DNA of 64,000 bases, taken from Camarhynchus parvulus. Its lineage: Eukaryota > Chordata > Aves > Passeriformes > Thraupidae. Below are positions 1-12,000 of this stretch, in pieces; position 1 is the stretch's first letter, and the number at the start of each line of letters is the position of its first letter. The stretch spans positions 20,063,820 through 20,127,819 of the forward strand of contig NC_044582.1 in the NCBI RefSeq assembly GCF_901933205.1, written 5' to 3'. The translations under genes were made by a program, and so were the position numbers. The notes below the pieces were generated by a model. It ran no database searches. It worked only from the letters and a program-made list of their open reading frames with translations, and had not been told where the DNA came from.

Positions 1-3000
1 TTTTCATTCTGCTTTTACGTCCTATTCTTAACTTGTGCTCTCTGATTCCCAATCACTGGGGATGCACCATTTGTGTCAAGCCTTCAGGAGCTTTGGAGCC
101 TTGTACCTGACAACTGAACCAGCCAGGACTGGCAGGCAGACTATCCAAATATGCTCTCTGCTGATTGCTTCTAGTGAACTGGACAGGAGTACTGGCTGCA
201 AGCTGAGGATTGTGGACTTCAAAATCCAAATCAGCACTTTCAAACACTTGGTGCCAAACACTAAATCTCTTAGAAACTCTACCTCACAAATTTCCATCTC
301 TTCACACCAAATTATGGCTTCTCTGTCATAATTAGTATGTCTTAGCAGTGACTGTAAGGGACAGGCACAGAGCAAGCACATCACCATGTCACTTCTTTAA
401 TTTCTATGGAAGTAGTGATCTTCTATCTACAACCATCCAACTGACTTTGCAATTTACCTCACAGTGTGAATCAGACTTGCTTCTGAAAAGTAAGCTGAAT
501 GTTTTCTACCATTCTAAATCTAATTTCCCCAAATCTATTCTTGCTATATGATGAAATTCGCCCCAGTTCAAACATAGTATTTTGGCAAGGTGAACTGAGC
601 TGTAAATTTGCTTCATCTGATGACTGTTGGAAGTGAAGAAGATCTTGAGTCATGTCTTCAGTAGCTGCGAAAAAACAACAGGCTGGGGAGCTGGAAGGTT
701 TTTTTGATGCTTGGAGGCATAGAGCCATGTCTGTTTCATTTACTGACATTTGTTTTGAAAGATCCTGGACTATGCCTGAAACAAGGGCACAGAAATATTC
801 TTTCTGATGATGGCAATTTTCTTCCCAAATCACAGGGTTCACTTGACTAGAAAACTATAGAAATGATTCTGCATAAACATTGTGGAGATAATTACAAAAT
901 AAAGAATCACTACAATGAATCTATTGAGATCTTTAATTCCAAACTGCCACCCTCCCAGAAAGAATAAACTGTGAGTTAGTCTGACTCTTAAGTATACAAT
1001 TAAGCCTGTCAAGTTTTGGCTGCCTAATATGCTGTTTAATATTGAAAAATCTGTCAGTTAACCAATATGTGGCATTAATGTCATAATGCTTTGGCTTTGC
1101 TTCCTCATGAACAATACAACTATTTAGCCGAGACAAGCAACATGTTATTTATACACCTTTTGGCAATAGTTTTAATGATATGTGGGATACTGCCCTTTCC
1201 TTCTAATATAATAGTTCCCTTTTTGGATTGAAATTGATGAGGAGAGCTGTGTATGTGTTCCATGTGGAATTTACTCAGTAATTCTATTAAGAGCTTCCTC
1301 ACAAAGAAATAAATGTTCTCAATCTCCTTCAATACTCATCCTACTCATTATTTAAAACAGAAGGCCTAATCTCTCCATATATTAAGTTTCCTCAAAGGGT
1401 TTTCTATTAGTTTCAATGAATTCAAAAAATTAGGCTTCAACACTTTTATGTTTGCAGAACTATGAAAGTCTGGGCCTTACAGTCAGAGCAAAAGGTTTTG
1501 CCATTTCTGGAATTTTTGACAAGGACGTGTCAATTGAAGGTTACACAGCCTTCAAAAGGAATCCTTTACACGTCCTTACCATGTTCAGGTCATGCTTCAA
1601 GTGCCATTCAACATCAGCCAGCAGAGCTTCTAATAATTTCACCAGATTCTCCAGCCCAATTTCTTCCCCTGGCTGTAATTAAAGCTCACCTCCAAAAGGC
1701 CACAGAGCTCACATCATAAACAAGTGTTTACCACTACAGATCTTTGCACTAGGCCACAAGAGAAGTACTGTGGTGGGTGCTCAGTGCTGGAAGAAAGAGA
1801 ACATGATAGATGAGTTACCTTCGTTTCCCCTCCTAGATTTTATATTCACAGCTAATGAAAACAAATAGGAAAGCTGTCCTTATTATTCCTCAAGGGTTTT
1901 GGTTTTGTGATGACTTGCAGCAAAACCAGCTGGCCTATGATAAGCTGATCTGCTGCCCATAGTGAAGCCCCCCTTGCTGGGTACGTTTACACAAAGGGAT
2001 CACTTTTGCTAATACTGGTGGTGACCGCAGTAGGCTGCATTTCAAAAACCTCCTTCATGTGTCATTACATCCACTCAGAACTGTCTAGGTCCATTTACTT
2101 AGCAAATGAATTTTGGGGACTAGCAGATAGAAGTTGCTTAAAACTCTGCCTCCATTAATTATTAATATTTAATACAAGGTTTGTAGATTAGGTATAATAT
2201 CTTCTATTCTAGTGACATCTATTGCCACAAAAAGCTGACAGTTCTGGGAGATCACAAGTCCTTTTTTAATTCTAAGAGGAGAGACAAACTTTCAGACATG
2301 AATGCATTTCCTTGGGCCTAAGAAAGGTTTGTACTCCTGAAGGCTTGCCTCCCTTGTAAAACTATATTATGGGTCTAATAATATACCGTCTAAAGATCAT
2401 TGTGGCTGTACATACTCTGGCATTCCGATGTCATTAAAATCAAAATGAAGAAAAGCTGGAATTACACCTCTCACAAAAATACAATACATCCTTCTCCAGG
2501 GCAAACTATTTACCCGTTCTTATGCAGGAAGGATCATGTTAAGAAATCACATGGAAAGAGAGAATTGTCCACCTATTACTGATATCCATCTCCCTAATTT
2601 TCTGCCTGAGTAGTTCAATCAAGGAACAAACAGGGAGGAGTGATATAAACTGTGCTTTTACATTTTCCAGAGAAAACAAAATAGCTGATTTGACTCTCAT
2701 TTCTGTTAGCAAACAAGTCATTCCTAATTCACAGCACTGTTAACAAGAGGAAGTTCAGACAGAACAGCTTAGATTTGCAGTCATTGCAAGAAATACAATT
2801 CAGGAAATATCCAAGAGGTTAAAGTTATTTAAAGAGATGAGAAGATCAAAATTACAGTCCTAGTGACAGTGTACAGTTAATAAAAATCAATTGGATGCCT
2901 TAAGTAGTCAGTGAAGGTATTTCTCTCATTCTTGCACACAGAAGTAATGCCATGTAGGTAACCTTTTAAATGGGAAAGATGTGTGTCCTGTGAGGTTCTA

Positions 3001-5360
3001 CCAGAAACCAAACCTATTTTCTATAAAGAAAGGCTAACTTTAGACCAGAACAGATTCTGGTCTAACTTCTTAATTCTAAAACTACGGATCTGTGACAAAG
3101 GGCAAACCACTTAAAATTCAGTGTCTCCTAGTGAAACTGATAACAAATGCAATGAGCCATAGATTCCAAACAAGAGTATTTTTTATTCCTATAGGTAAAG
3201 AAAAGCAGTTCCCATAACAACTTCTATATTTCAGGATTCCTGGAGGGATGACTATACTAAAGATGAGCAATGTACTTCAGTTACTTATCTCTGACAGTGA
3301 CAAGAGCAAGGCAGTCAAAATAAGATATAGAAATTCAAAAATCTGCCAAGGAGAACTTTCTGCCCAACTCATGGCTGACTAACTGTACAAAACATGTTTA
3401 TATTCTTTAAAACAGAGATGAGACTAGGGTTAGCAGCAGATTTTCTCATTATTCCCCTTTGAGATCTTTTTAGGGACTAACTCTGTGGCCAGTGACAGCC
3501 CCAATGTGAAGGCCCCACTGCTATGAACACCAACACTGAGCTGGACAAGTGCTCAGCACAAGTGGAGGCACCAGGATCCTGGTGCCACATGGTGAGTGAC
3601 TGCAGTCAGCAACACATGTAACACGCAAGCTGGAGAGGGGAGCAACATAGACCTCAGTCCTCACAGATCACGTGTATGGGTCTGACTCTGGTTTTGGAGG
3701 AGTTGTCTGCCTCCCAGTTTCTTCATTTAGAAGCACCTTGAGAAGCTGGGGTGCCCTTGAGAATGTTTAAAAGAAAATTCAGGAACTTCCTCAACTGATC
3801 TGACGCAAAAGATCAAGGGACTTGATACACTTGTGATAAGATACAGCAGTTGGACAAAGGATTGAGAATCACAGTGATGCTGAAATGCTGTATTTAGATG
3901 TGAAATGTGGAAGTTCAACATCTCTGTGCAATTCTAGAACCTACCACAGACTTAGATGTGGACTGGGAGCCAAACTCTGTGCTGACAGAAGCTCTGGGCA
4001 AGTCTGGGGTGTCAATGTATTTTTGACAAGACAAAAAAAGTATAGCTTGGAACACTCTGGAGTTTGAGGAAACAAACTCTCCCTCCTACCCATGAATTCA
4101 TTGCAGTGCCATGAGTAATTCTGCAGTCAGGGGGAGGAAAGAACCTTTACACTCATAAAACAAACCTCCAGAAATCTTTTAAATAGAAAAATCACCTGTA
4201 GAGGAAATGAAACTGAAAAAATGTAGCTGGAAAAAAGCAAAACAGAACTCTAAAAGAAAGGATATCATATTAAAATCAGACAGTTTTCCAGCTGTGAAAT
4301 AGAAAAAGGACATTTTTCATTAAAAACCCCAACTCTCTGAGGTGCTGAATTTTAAGTTTCTTCCTTTAAACAAAGCACTAAAACTACTAAATAAGTCCAA
4401 AATAAGATAAAATAATTCTGAGCAAAGAGGCAAAGCTGGCCAGGCTGGAAGTCCTGGGCATTGCACTGTGAATATAATTTTGCACCTGCTGAGGAGCTTT
4501 GCATGGGGATGTAATTATAACACAGTGCTTTACACATGTTCTCTAAAAGTAAGCTCAAAAGTGTGTCAAGAAGCGGATTTTAAGGAGAATGAAACCGGGC
4601 AGCTTCCTATTTCATCGATGCCCACTTTCATAGGGCAATACAGTAACTGTTTAAACTCAGGTGTTGTACCTGAGAGACCTTAGGGAGTTCCTACACCTAG
4701 GAAATTCCAAGGAGTTGTTCCCCCCTGTATGAGCAGTACTGTGTGGAGCAGTATGTTAAGTAGACAACAGGTTAAAGCCAGGGAGTCTTATTTCAAGTCA
4801 CAATTGTATAATGCTTTTTGAAGCACATAGCAGCAACACAAACATGTTTTAATATTTAATGCTATGCACCTCATATTCTAAAATACTTTCTGTGGAAGCC
4901 TATGCCAAAAAAATATGGAACTGTGAGCCAGAAACTGTATAGTGTCATTCAGAATAAGAACCCAGGGTATACACTTACTTAAATCTAATCCGTTACATTT
5001 TTGCCATTGTCTTTCTTCCCTAGCCTAATTAATTATCTACCTCTCTACTTTTATTCCAAAACACATGCTTAATAGAGGACAAACAAGCTTGGTTTTGTTA
5101 AGCAAAGAAAACCTCCTTTTCTTTATGCTGAGTTACATAAAGTTCAACATAATCTCTTTAGAGAATGGGAAAATAATGGTTTCTGGGAGCCGAGCATGGA
5201 TTTATGGAGGCCAGCAGATAACTGTGTGAATCTTAAATGCATTAAAAATGCAGCTCTCTGAGAGCAGTAAAAAAAAAAAACAACCCAAAACAAAAAAAAC
5301 CCCACATCATATCCCCTAAATTACCTCAGAGCTGTTTGCATAAAGGGTCCAGAGGCAGTA
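1..5360. other. Intergenic DNA left of TRH, no gene supported
   Basis: AT-rich sequence without a recognisable gene. Open frames here are short and resemble no protein I know. The longest, minus strand 842-471 (123 codons), has no convincing splice context or family motif. An A-rich patch at 5269-5300 is low complexity. Distal TRH enhancers could lie here but none can be pointed to by eye. Confidence 0.6.
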
Positions 5361-5362
5361 GA

Positions 5363-5371
5363 CTATAAGTA
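5363..5371 (+). promoter_or_regulatory. TRH: TRH core promoter, TATA-like box
   Basis: The sequence CTATAAGTA lies about 155 bases before the exon 1 splice donor at 5525/5526. This places a transcription start near 5390-5395 and gives a first exon of about 130 bases, typical of the TATA-driven TRH genes of vertebrates. The start itself is inferred from TATA spacing. Confidence 0.6.
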
Positions 5372-5391
5372 CAGAGACGTGAGCCCTGCAG

Positions 5392-5525
5392 AGAGCACAC
5401 AGCAACGCTTCTGTTGGACACTCCGTGTGCCTGCAGCAGCAAAAGGGCAACGGAAGCTCAGGTGCACAAACAGCTTTAAAGGACTTGGCAGATGCATCAA
5501 GCAAAAATCTGAAACTACAAATCAG
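5392..5525 (+). other. TRH: TRH exon 1, non-coding 5' UTR
   Basis: GC-richer block ending in ATCAG followed by the donor GTAATT at 5526. TRH genes have a short untranslated exon 1, then a coding exon with the signal peptide, then a large exon with the hormone copies; this block fits the first. The 5' end is estimated from the TATA box. Intron 1 would be 5526-6525 and shows nothing else recognisable. Confidence 0.55.
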
Positions 5526-6541
5526 GTAATTTATCAAATAATTTTCTTTTTAGTGGATTTTACCTTTCTGTCTAAAGATTGCTCTGAGTCAAATTGACTA
5601 TGTGATTTTCTTAGGGCTGTTACTCAAGGATTTGATCAGAACTGATAAAAACCTGCCAATAAAAAAGGTAATGAACTAATTTTCTATTTGGGAAATTTGT
5701 AGGACTTCATAAAATTGTGCATTTCTTTTATGTTCTGAAGATATAAGATAAATGACAGCTACAGTAGTATTAAAGATGTATTCCATTCTACTGAAGGAAC
5801 TCTGCTTACTGTAAAATAAATCCCTTAGCATGTTAGGAATTCAGTGCTAGCTAGGAGAAATAGGAAAACACTTGGTATCCGGGCAAGAGGTAATAGAGGA
5901 TACAATTATTACTATGTTTCTGAAAAAAATATAAGGTACTTCCCTCATTTGTTTCCATGCAAGAAATCTCCCTGCCACACAGAGCATAGCTGTCTTCTTA
6001 GCCTGACAAATATCCAGCACATGGCTACTTTAAATGTATAGAAAAAGACAGCAAAAAACTAGTGGATTATTTAGGTTTGCCTATAACTAAGGGTGGAATG
6101 GAAGTGCTGCTAATCTCAGTATCATTTTAAAATTAACTCTTAACAAAGGGAATTGCCTGATGGAGATAGCTGTCTACACCTTGTGCATACAGAGTTCAAG
6201 GGGGAAATTATGTTTGCCTCTTGACAGAAGGCAGAGTAAAATCACTGTTTTTCAGAATGACCTGTGCCTCAGGAAGTTCATATCATATTTATTCTGCCAG
6301 AAAAATGAACAACTACCCGATTTTAATTATGAAGAATTTAGATGCTTTGAAGGATAAAAAACAAATGGAGAGGTTAATAACAGAAATGAGGAAAGACCCT
6401 AAGAGACTTCAATCCCTACAGCAGTGCCATATTTGTTTTTCAGTGTCTGCAAATATTGCAGTTATTGCTAGGTTTGTTTGCTCCATCCTCCTCCCCTGTT
6501 GTTCTCTGTCCAATGGAAGTTGCAGGAACCCCTGTCCCACA

Positions 6542-6734
6542 ATGCCATCCATCCAGCTGCCACTGCTACTCCTCTGCTTGACCTCGTGTGGTGTTTGCTT
6601 CAATGGGGGACATCTCCTTCCAGAGGAGAGTGAGAACATAGGAAAAAGTCCCCTGGATGACATCCTTCAGAGATCTGAAAGCCTCATTCTCCAGTCTGTC
6701 CTCAAGAAAGCTGAAGAGGAAGAGATTAATAAAG
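6542..6734 (+). CDS. TRH: TRH coding exon 2: signal peptide and N-terminal propeptide
   Basis: The exon begins near 6526 after a pyrimidine-rich tract and TTGCAG. The ATG at 6542 is chosen because it starts a typical signal peptide (MPSIQLPLLLLCL). Residues 1-64 plus one base are encoded here. The exon ends AAAG before donor GTATAT at 6735 (phase 1). After the signal peptide comes an acidic cryptic region with no hormone copy. Confidence 0.93.
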
Positions 6735-8178
6735 GTATATATATCACTGGGGACACCCATTTGGTAATAGCATAGCACTTGACCGAGATCATTAGATCCA
6801 AGGTATGATTTCCAGATCTTAATCTTCTTACTTAGCACTGGAACTAAGGGGAAGGGAAGGATAAGAGGGCTGCCACAATACACTGACAGACAGTTCTTCA
6901 CAGATGCTTTCTTTTCTAAGATCTCTTTGCTCAGGAAAGGCTGTACTATCACTAAGCAGCTGCTGCATAATAAAAAGGTAGAAGCTTGTCACAGAAAACC
7001 TGCTTGTCCAGCAGGTACTTCCCTAGTGAAGCTCTGAGAGGTCCCATGAAGGACATTCTGCAGCTGTGGACCCTGCACTTAATGCAAATTCGAGGTGGGG
7101 GTGCTGCCATTCACCTACTGCCCTGATCCACTGGTTCCTACCCCCCAACAGAGGCAGGCTTTTTCCATGGCTGGGAATGCTAGAGGCTGCTCCAGTGTCT
7201 ACATCTATCTCCCACCTTGTAGATGCTCTGCTACCAGTTGTCACAGCAGCGGAAGATCAGACTCAGGGATTGCAAGAAACAGCACAGAGGTGCCTTCCAG
7301 CAAATAGGAGCACTGGGTCCTTCCATAGTGGAAGACGAGCTGGCCCCAAGTGCCCACAGGAAAAGCCATTCTCCTTCTTCACATCAATGCTGAGAATTGG
7401 TTGTGTTGATCCAAGCACTGAAATATTAAAAAGAGCCGAAGAATGAGTAAGATATACTAATAGTGTTACAACTGGTAGCTGGAAATACTGAGTTGGCTTT
7501 CAAAAAGCAACAGATTATGATTCTGCTCCACAAATTCCTATTACAACTTCCTTAGGGAAGATTATGGGGTTTTATTAACCTTATTCTTTTCCTTGGACAG
7601 AATCAAATGCCCCTCTGCTACAACGGCTTTCCAAAAGACAACACCCTGGGAAAAAGTACCTAAGTATTCTGGAGAAGAGACAGCATCCTGGGAAAAGAGA
7701 TGTTGAGGAAGAGACAGCTTATGGAGACATTCAGAAGAGGCAGCATCCAGGAAAAAGGGAGATGGAAGATGACCTTGATGTCTATCTGGAGCTGAAAAGG
7801 CAACAGCTTCCCAGCAGAAAGTCACCGTTGGATCAGTTTGCATACAGCCCTAGGGCACAGCTAACCTACATGAATGAGTTATCTAAAAGAGAACATCCAG
7901 GCAGAAGATATCCGATGTACAAGCACCAGCGTCCCAGCAAAAGAGGCTGGAATTATGAGGTAGATGTATATGGTGAGAAACGCCAGCATCCTGGAAAAAG
8001 GTACTGGAATTCTGACGGCTCAGATGACACAGGTCCCTGCAGCTTTCAGGAGTCATTCACTTGTCACAAAGGCAAGTTGTTGCTTGATTTAGTAGAAGAT
8101 GTTAGCAGAGACAGGGTAGAAGAAAAGCGTCAGCACCCAGGAAAGAGATCAGCATGGGAAAGTGAAACAGAGGAATGA
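6542..8178 (+). CDS. TRH: Prepro-thyrotropin-releasing hormone, whole gene (join of two coding exons)
   Basis: Joining 6542-6734 and 7601-8178 gives 771 nt, 256 codons plus TGA. The product enters the secretory pathway through an N-terminal signal peptide (residues 1 to about 20, with a Leu-rich core LPLLLLCL). Prohormone convertases cut it at dibasic sites, and glutaminyl cyclase and the amidating enzyme PAM produce pGlu-His-Pro-NH2, the hypothalamic releasing factor for TSH and, in birds, growth hormone. Five intact QHPG units flanked by basic pairs are at residues 78, 92, 112, 193 and 242. One EHPG variant is at 162, and decayed units are at 130-138 and 173-179. The spacers are acidic, as in the family. 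The intron is phase 1. Length matches vertebrate TRH precursors (about 240-260 aa). The gene call is near certain; the exact signal cleavage site is not. Confidence 0.96.
6735..7600 (+). other. TRH: TRH intron 2
   Basis: Intron between donor GTATAT and acceptor GGACAG. The middle (about 7020-7440) is richer in GC and happens to stay open in several frames, but no known domain or splice pattern supports an exon there. Confidence 0.8.
7601..8178 (+). CDS. TRH: TRH coding exon 3: all hormone copies and C-terminus
   Basis: Acceptor CTTGGACAG ends at 7600. The split codon G|AA encodes Glu65, and the frame runs to TGA at 8176-8178. It encodes residues 65-256, including every hormone unit. The longest spacer, residues 199-239, lies between copies 4 and 5 and contains two cysteines (C211, C219). 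The C-terminal tail after the last copy is nine residues, mostly acidic. Confidence 0.96.
7639..8148 (+). repeat. TRH: Array of TRH progenitor units inside exon 3
   Basis: Coding repeat (K/E)K-R-QHPG-K-(R/K). Intact QHPG codons start at 7639, 7681, 7741, 7984 and 8131. A Glu-for-Gln unit (EHPG, followed by RR) starts at 7891. Degenerate remnants occur near 7795 (KRQQLPSRK) and 7924 (HQRPSKR). The arrangement is typical of peptide-precursor genes that gain and lose copies by unequal exchange. Confidence 0.93.
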
Positions 8179-8478
8179 GAAAATAATTGTGTAGCACTTG
8201 CATTTGGTGAAGTAAACTGCCAAAATCACCAAATCACCAAAACATCCCGTTCACTTCTTTTTGGCTTCCTGCTGCTGACCTCTGCACCCACCTTTCAGTG
8301 TGTTAATGCCCCCATCCAAGTTAATGGCTTTGTCACACACTTAAAGCAAAGGAACTAAAGAACCCATCTGAATGGAACAGGCAAGTACTGAGAATCTTCA
8401 ATTTCCCCACTTTAGGAAGAGTGCTTATTTTCTTAGGAGCCCAGACTCCAAAATAATCCAACTGCGTGTTCCTAAATG

Positions 8479-8484
8479 AATAAA
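8479..8484 (+). terminator. TRH: TRH polyadenylation signal, proximal candidate
   Basis: AATAAA about 300 bases after the TRH stop, the first good signal. Further AATAAA signals at 8947-8952 and 9069-9074 are alternatives; the last is followed by a GT-rich stretch. Which one is used cannot be decided from sequence. Confidence 0.5.
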
Positions 8485-9068
8485 ACAGGCTCTTAAATTT
8501 CTGTTCTGACGCTACTGAAGTAGAGTAACTATATGGTTTCCTCTCACATCAGTGAAATCAGTAAATAGTGAGGAAGAAAAAAGAACATATGGCAATTGTT
8601 TCAAAATTAAATACAGCAGGTTTTCAGTTCTAAATAATAACATTCTGGACACCTGAGTCCTTGTACACTACAATCTGTCCAGACAGTAAAGCACTATAGA
8701 GAGACAGGAACAGTTTCGACGGGAACAAAATAAATTAGTGACTTCATAGTTTGTCTTGGAACTGGCACAGGAAAACTCTCTTCACCTAAGAGGCTACAGA
8801 GTGAAAATGGTTAATGCATCTCTGAACATCTCAAGTACACATTGTGACCCCCCCTGACTGTGTACAGCCCACACAAGAACTCCCACCCTGGTGTGTCCAC
8901 ACTTCAGTCATGCCACTTGAAATCATGCCTTCTCCTCAGGCATTTAATAATAAAGCAAGAAGAGATCCTTCTCTTTCAGTGAGGATTTCTGATTTTTCTT
9001 CTCTCAAAGGAATGCTTTTACTTTCTGTGGTCAGACTTCCAAAAGTGTTTATTTGATATGAGTTATTC

Positions 9069-9074
9069 AATAAA
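9069..9074 (+). terminator. TRH: TRH polyadenylation signal, distal candidate
   Basis: AATAAA followed within about 30 bases by a GT-rich run (CTGGTGTCCTTATTGGTTGTG), the usual downstream element. If used, the TRH 3' UTR would be about 0.9 kb. Confidence 0.45.
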
Positions 9075-12000
9075 CAAGAATAGTCAACTCTGGTGTCCTT
9101 ATTGGTTGTGCAAACACACTGGAATAATGTGAAAAACATACAACCAACTCAAGCTAAACAAAATAACAACAAACGGTATTTTTCTATGTACAATCTCCTT
9201 GCATGCTGGTGGTCAGCACATGCTTGTACTTAAAACTATGTCATTACTGAAGTGGAAGGATGATAGGCTCCCTTTTAAGATCTTTCACCTGTATGACACA
9301 CATAATTATGCATCTAGGTTAAACTCACATCAATTGTGTCACACACTTCACAGGAAACTTGACAAGAAGCTGATTTCCTGTTTGTGGGTCTAAACAATAG
9401 ATTTACTGATTTTTGCAATTGATATGCAGTTACTGAGCACACTGTGTTACTCATATCACTTCTTGTACATTCAAAGAGGTTATAGAACATCAGTATTTTG
9501 CTAAAATGTTATGTTTACGAACAAATGAGTATATTTTACATCAACCTTCATCCTCAAGATCATAGAGACACATTAGCTGACTTGGAACTCCTCCTCAGTT
9601 TCAGAAGTCAGCTTTGCAGAAATCAGTTTAGCTACCCTGAAGAAAAATAATTCATCATCTCACAAGTTTCACTGAAGTTAGATGCTCACAGGCTGATCAA
9701 CACTTCATGTGGTCTTTCAAACAATTTCTAACTTTGGAGGTAATATGATGTTCAGTATGTGACAATGGACCGACGTCTTCTATTGACAGGGGGCTTCTAA
9801 TAAAGAAGTGCTGAAACCCTTAGAGAAAATAGGTGCAGACATTCCATATACTTCAACTTCCTCCAGCATACTTTCTGTATATGATGCTTTCTAAAATGTT
9901 TCATTTGCATTTTATCAGGGAAAAACTGATTTATCTGAAGAATATAATTTCATATACCATTTTTGGCAGTGAATGAATGCTTCTTAAACCTTGGGGAACA
10001 CTACTTGCTATGAAATCTTCAAAATAAGTGAAAAACAGAAAATAAAAAATACCAATTGGGTAAACGTGGGTTACAGCAAGGATTACATATTTCAAAAGTT
10101 CTTTTTTTTTTAACTCACTACAGTATTTCAAAATGTCCAGATTCTTGTTTTAATCAAAAGGACATTTTCTTCCAGTATCTGCATGAAAATTTCACCTCTA
10201 TTTATTAATTTCTTCCTGTTTTCTGCAGTGTTGCAGACATACTAACAGGCAAGTACACTCTTTCTCCTACGGACATCATTCTCAGAGCATTGACTACCAC
10301 AGGGGATTTCACTTTTGTGAATATGAAGCACACACAAGCACAGGTTCAAAGTTAAGTATTTGTCAGATTTATCTACGCCTTAAAAGCTTTTTGACTCTGG
10401 AATTTGGCTAAGAAACTAAGCAGAAAATAGACAGCTTTTATCCTATTATGCCATGCTTATTTGAATAGTAAATATAGTGCAATTTCTTAGCAATATGAAC
10501 AACTTAGATACAAATATACTGATTAGTTATGACATAAGAATTAGTTAATTGCACATCTCTTTCTCATCATCTTATTTTTATTGTACACCTTCCCCTCACT
10601 GTCACTTTTTATTAGAACTTAGGAGAATTTAATAGCCATGCAAACATCCACAAGTAACTAGCTTTGCTCTGTCACTCACACTGCGACAACTGCAGAACCA
10701 GGGCTTACAGTTGCACTGTTCCCTGAGGAAGTGCTCTATCTGTCTGTCAGACAGGCTGGGGCTCTTCAGGAATGAGAACAAACCAGCAGTAGACTTGGTC
10801 CAAAGGTCATGGAAGTCAGTAGCAAAATCTGCAGAGTATGAATTAATTCCACAGAGCAAAGCTGTGCAATGGCTCTAATGTGGCAGCACAGTCATGCAAA
10901 ATCTCATTTCTAGCTCTAACTGAGACTAAACCCACCTTGCACAGATGAGTTCTTTGTTGATTCCACTGCAGTTTCATATATCTGGGTATTATTACCAGTT
11001 ACTGAGACATAAGGGAGCTTGATTTGTAAAGCACAGATTTCACAAGTGTCTTCAAAATGAGTTTTGTTTTTAATGGGTGGAGAAAGTTCATGTGAACCAG
11101 CTGTATAATGAACATTCCCTGCAACTATTTTCAACACCTCTCAGCATTACTGTTCAATGCCCCCTCCCAAACACTTATGAGCCTTGACCTCTTTGCTGAC
11201 CCACTGTAATTAGCATGGGCTGAGTGTTTCCGAGGGACATGTGGCTCCAACAAACAACTTTATTACTACTTATAATGGCTCATTAGTTGAAGAAATTTTG
11301 AAAGCAGCATCATCATCACCACAGCTGAAGTAGAGTCACTGCTTCCCTGGTAACTCACTCAGTTAACATTAAAGGGTCAGCTGCAACTTTAAAGCATCAG
11401 TCAGGTCAGGACATAGTTATAAATAAAAAATATGATTGAAAAATTCAAGTGGAGAATGCAAGAGCGATGACACTGTGTGAGGTCTAGATTGTACAGAGAC
11501 ATGACACAAAAAACGAAGACAGGCAAATCCTTTTGATTCTAGGAAATGGGTTTGTGGACTATTAGCATTGAAGTGCAGAAGCCTCTCTTCCCCTTCTGAT
11601 AAGAACAGCGTGAACACCCCTGCAGGGTAATGAGGAAAGGCTGGACAGAGAGACCTTCAATAAAACCAGATGGGAAACTCCTTGAGGAAAATGAGCTAAT
11701 GTACCTGCCTTAAGACTACTTTTAGACCTACGTGAAGACATTTGTGCTTTGTCTCCTTGATGAAACCAATACAGCTTGTATGTACTAAGAAGGAAACAAA
11801 GGAAAGAATATTTGTCAGGTACCAGCCAATTCACCTTGTCTGCTGCCACAAGATGGAAGGAGCACTGGCTGAAGGAGGGTTACTAGACCATAAATTGTAT
11901 TGGTACGCTAGAGCAGGATACCTGTTTCTGATACACACGAGGCATTCAGATACCAGTACAATGGAATGATCCCAGCCAAAGGGTGAAACCAGCTCTTGAA

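Noticed and set aside
471..842. 123-codon open frame on the minus strand left of TRH
   Set aside because: Not recognised, no family motif, no clear splice sites; frames of this length are expected by chance in 64 kb.
7066..7446. 126-codon open frame in TRH intron 2
   Set aside because: Overlaps other open frames in a GC-richer patch, has no known motif, and the flanking TRH exons join correctly without it.
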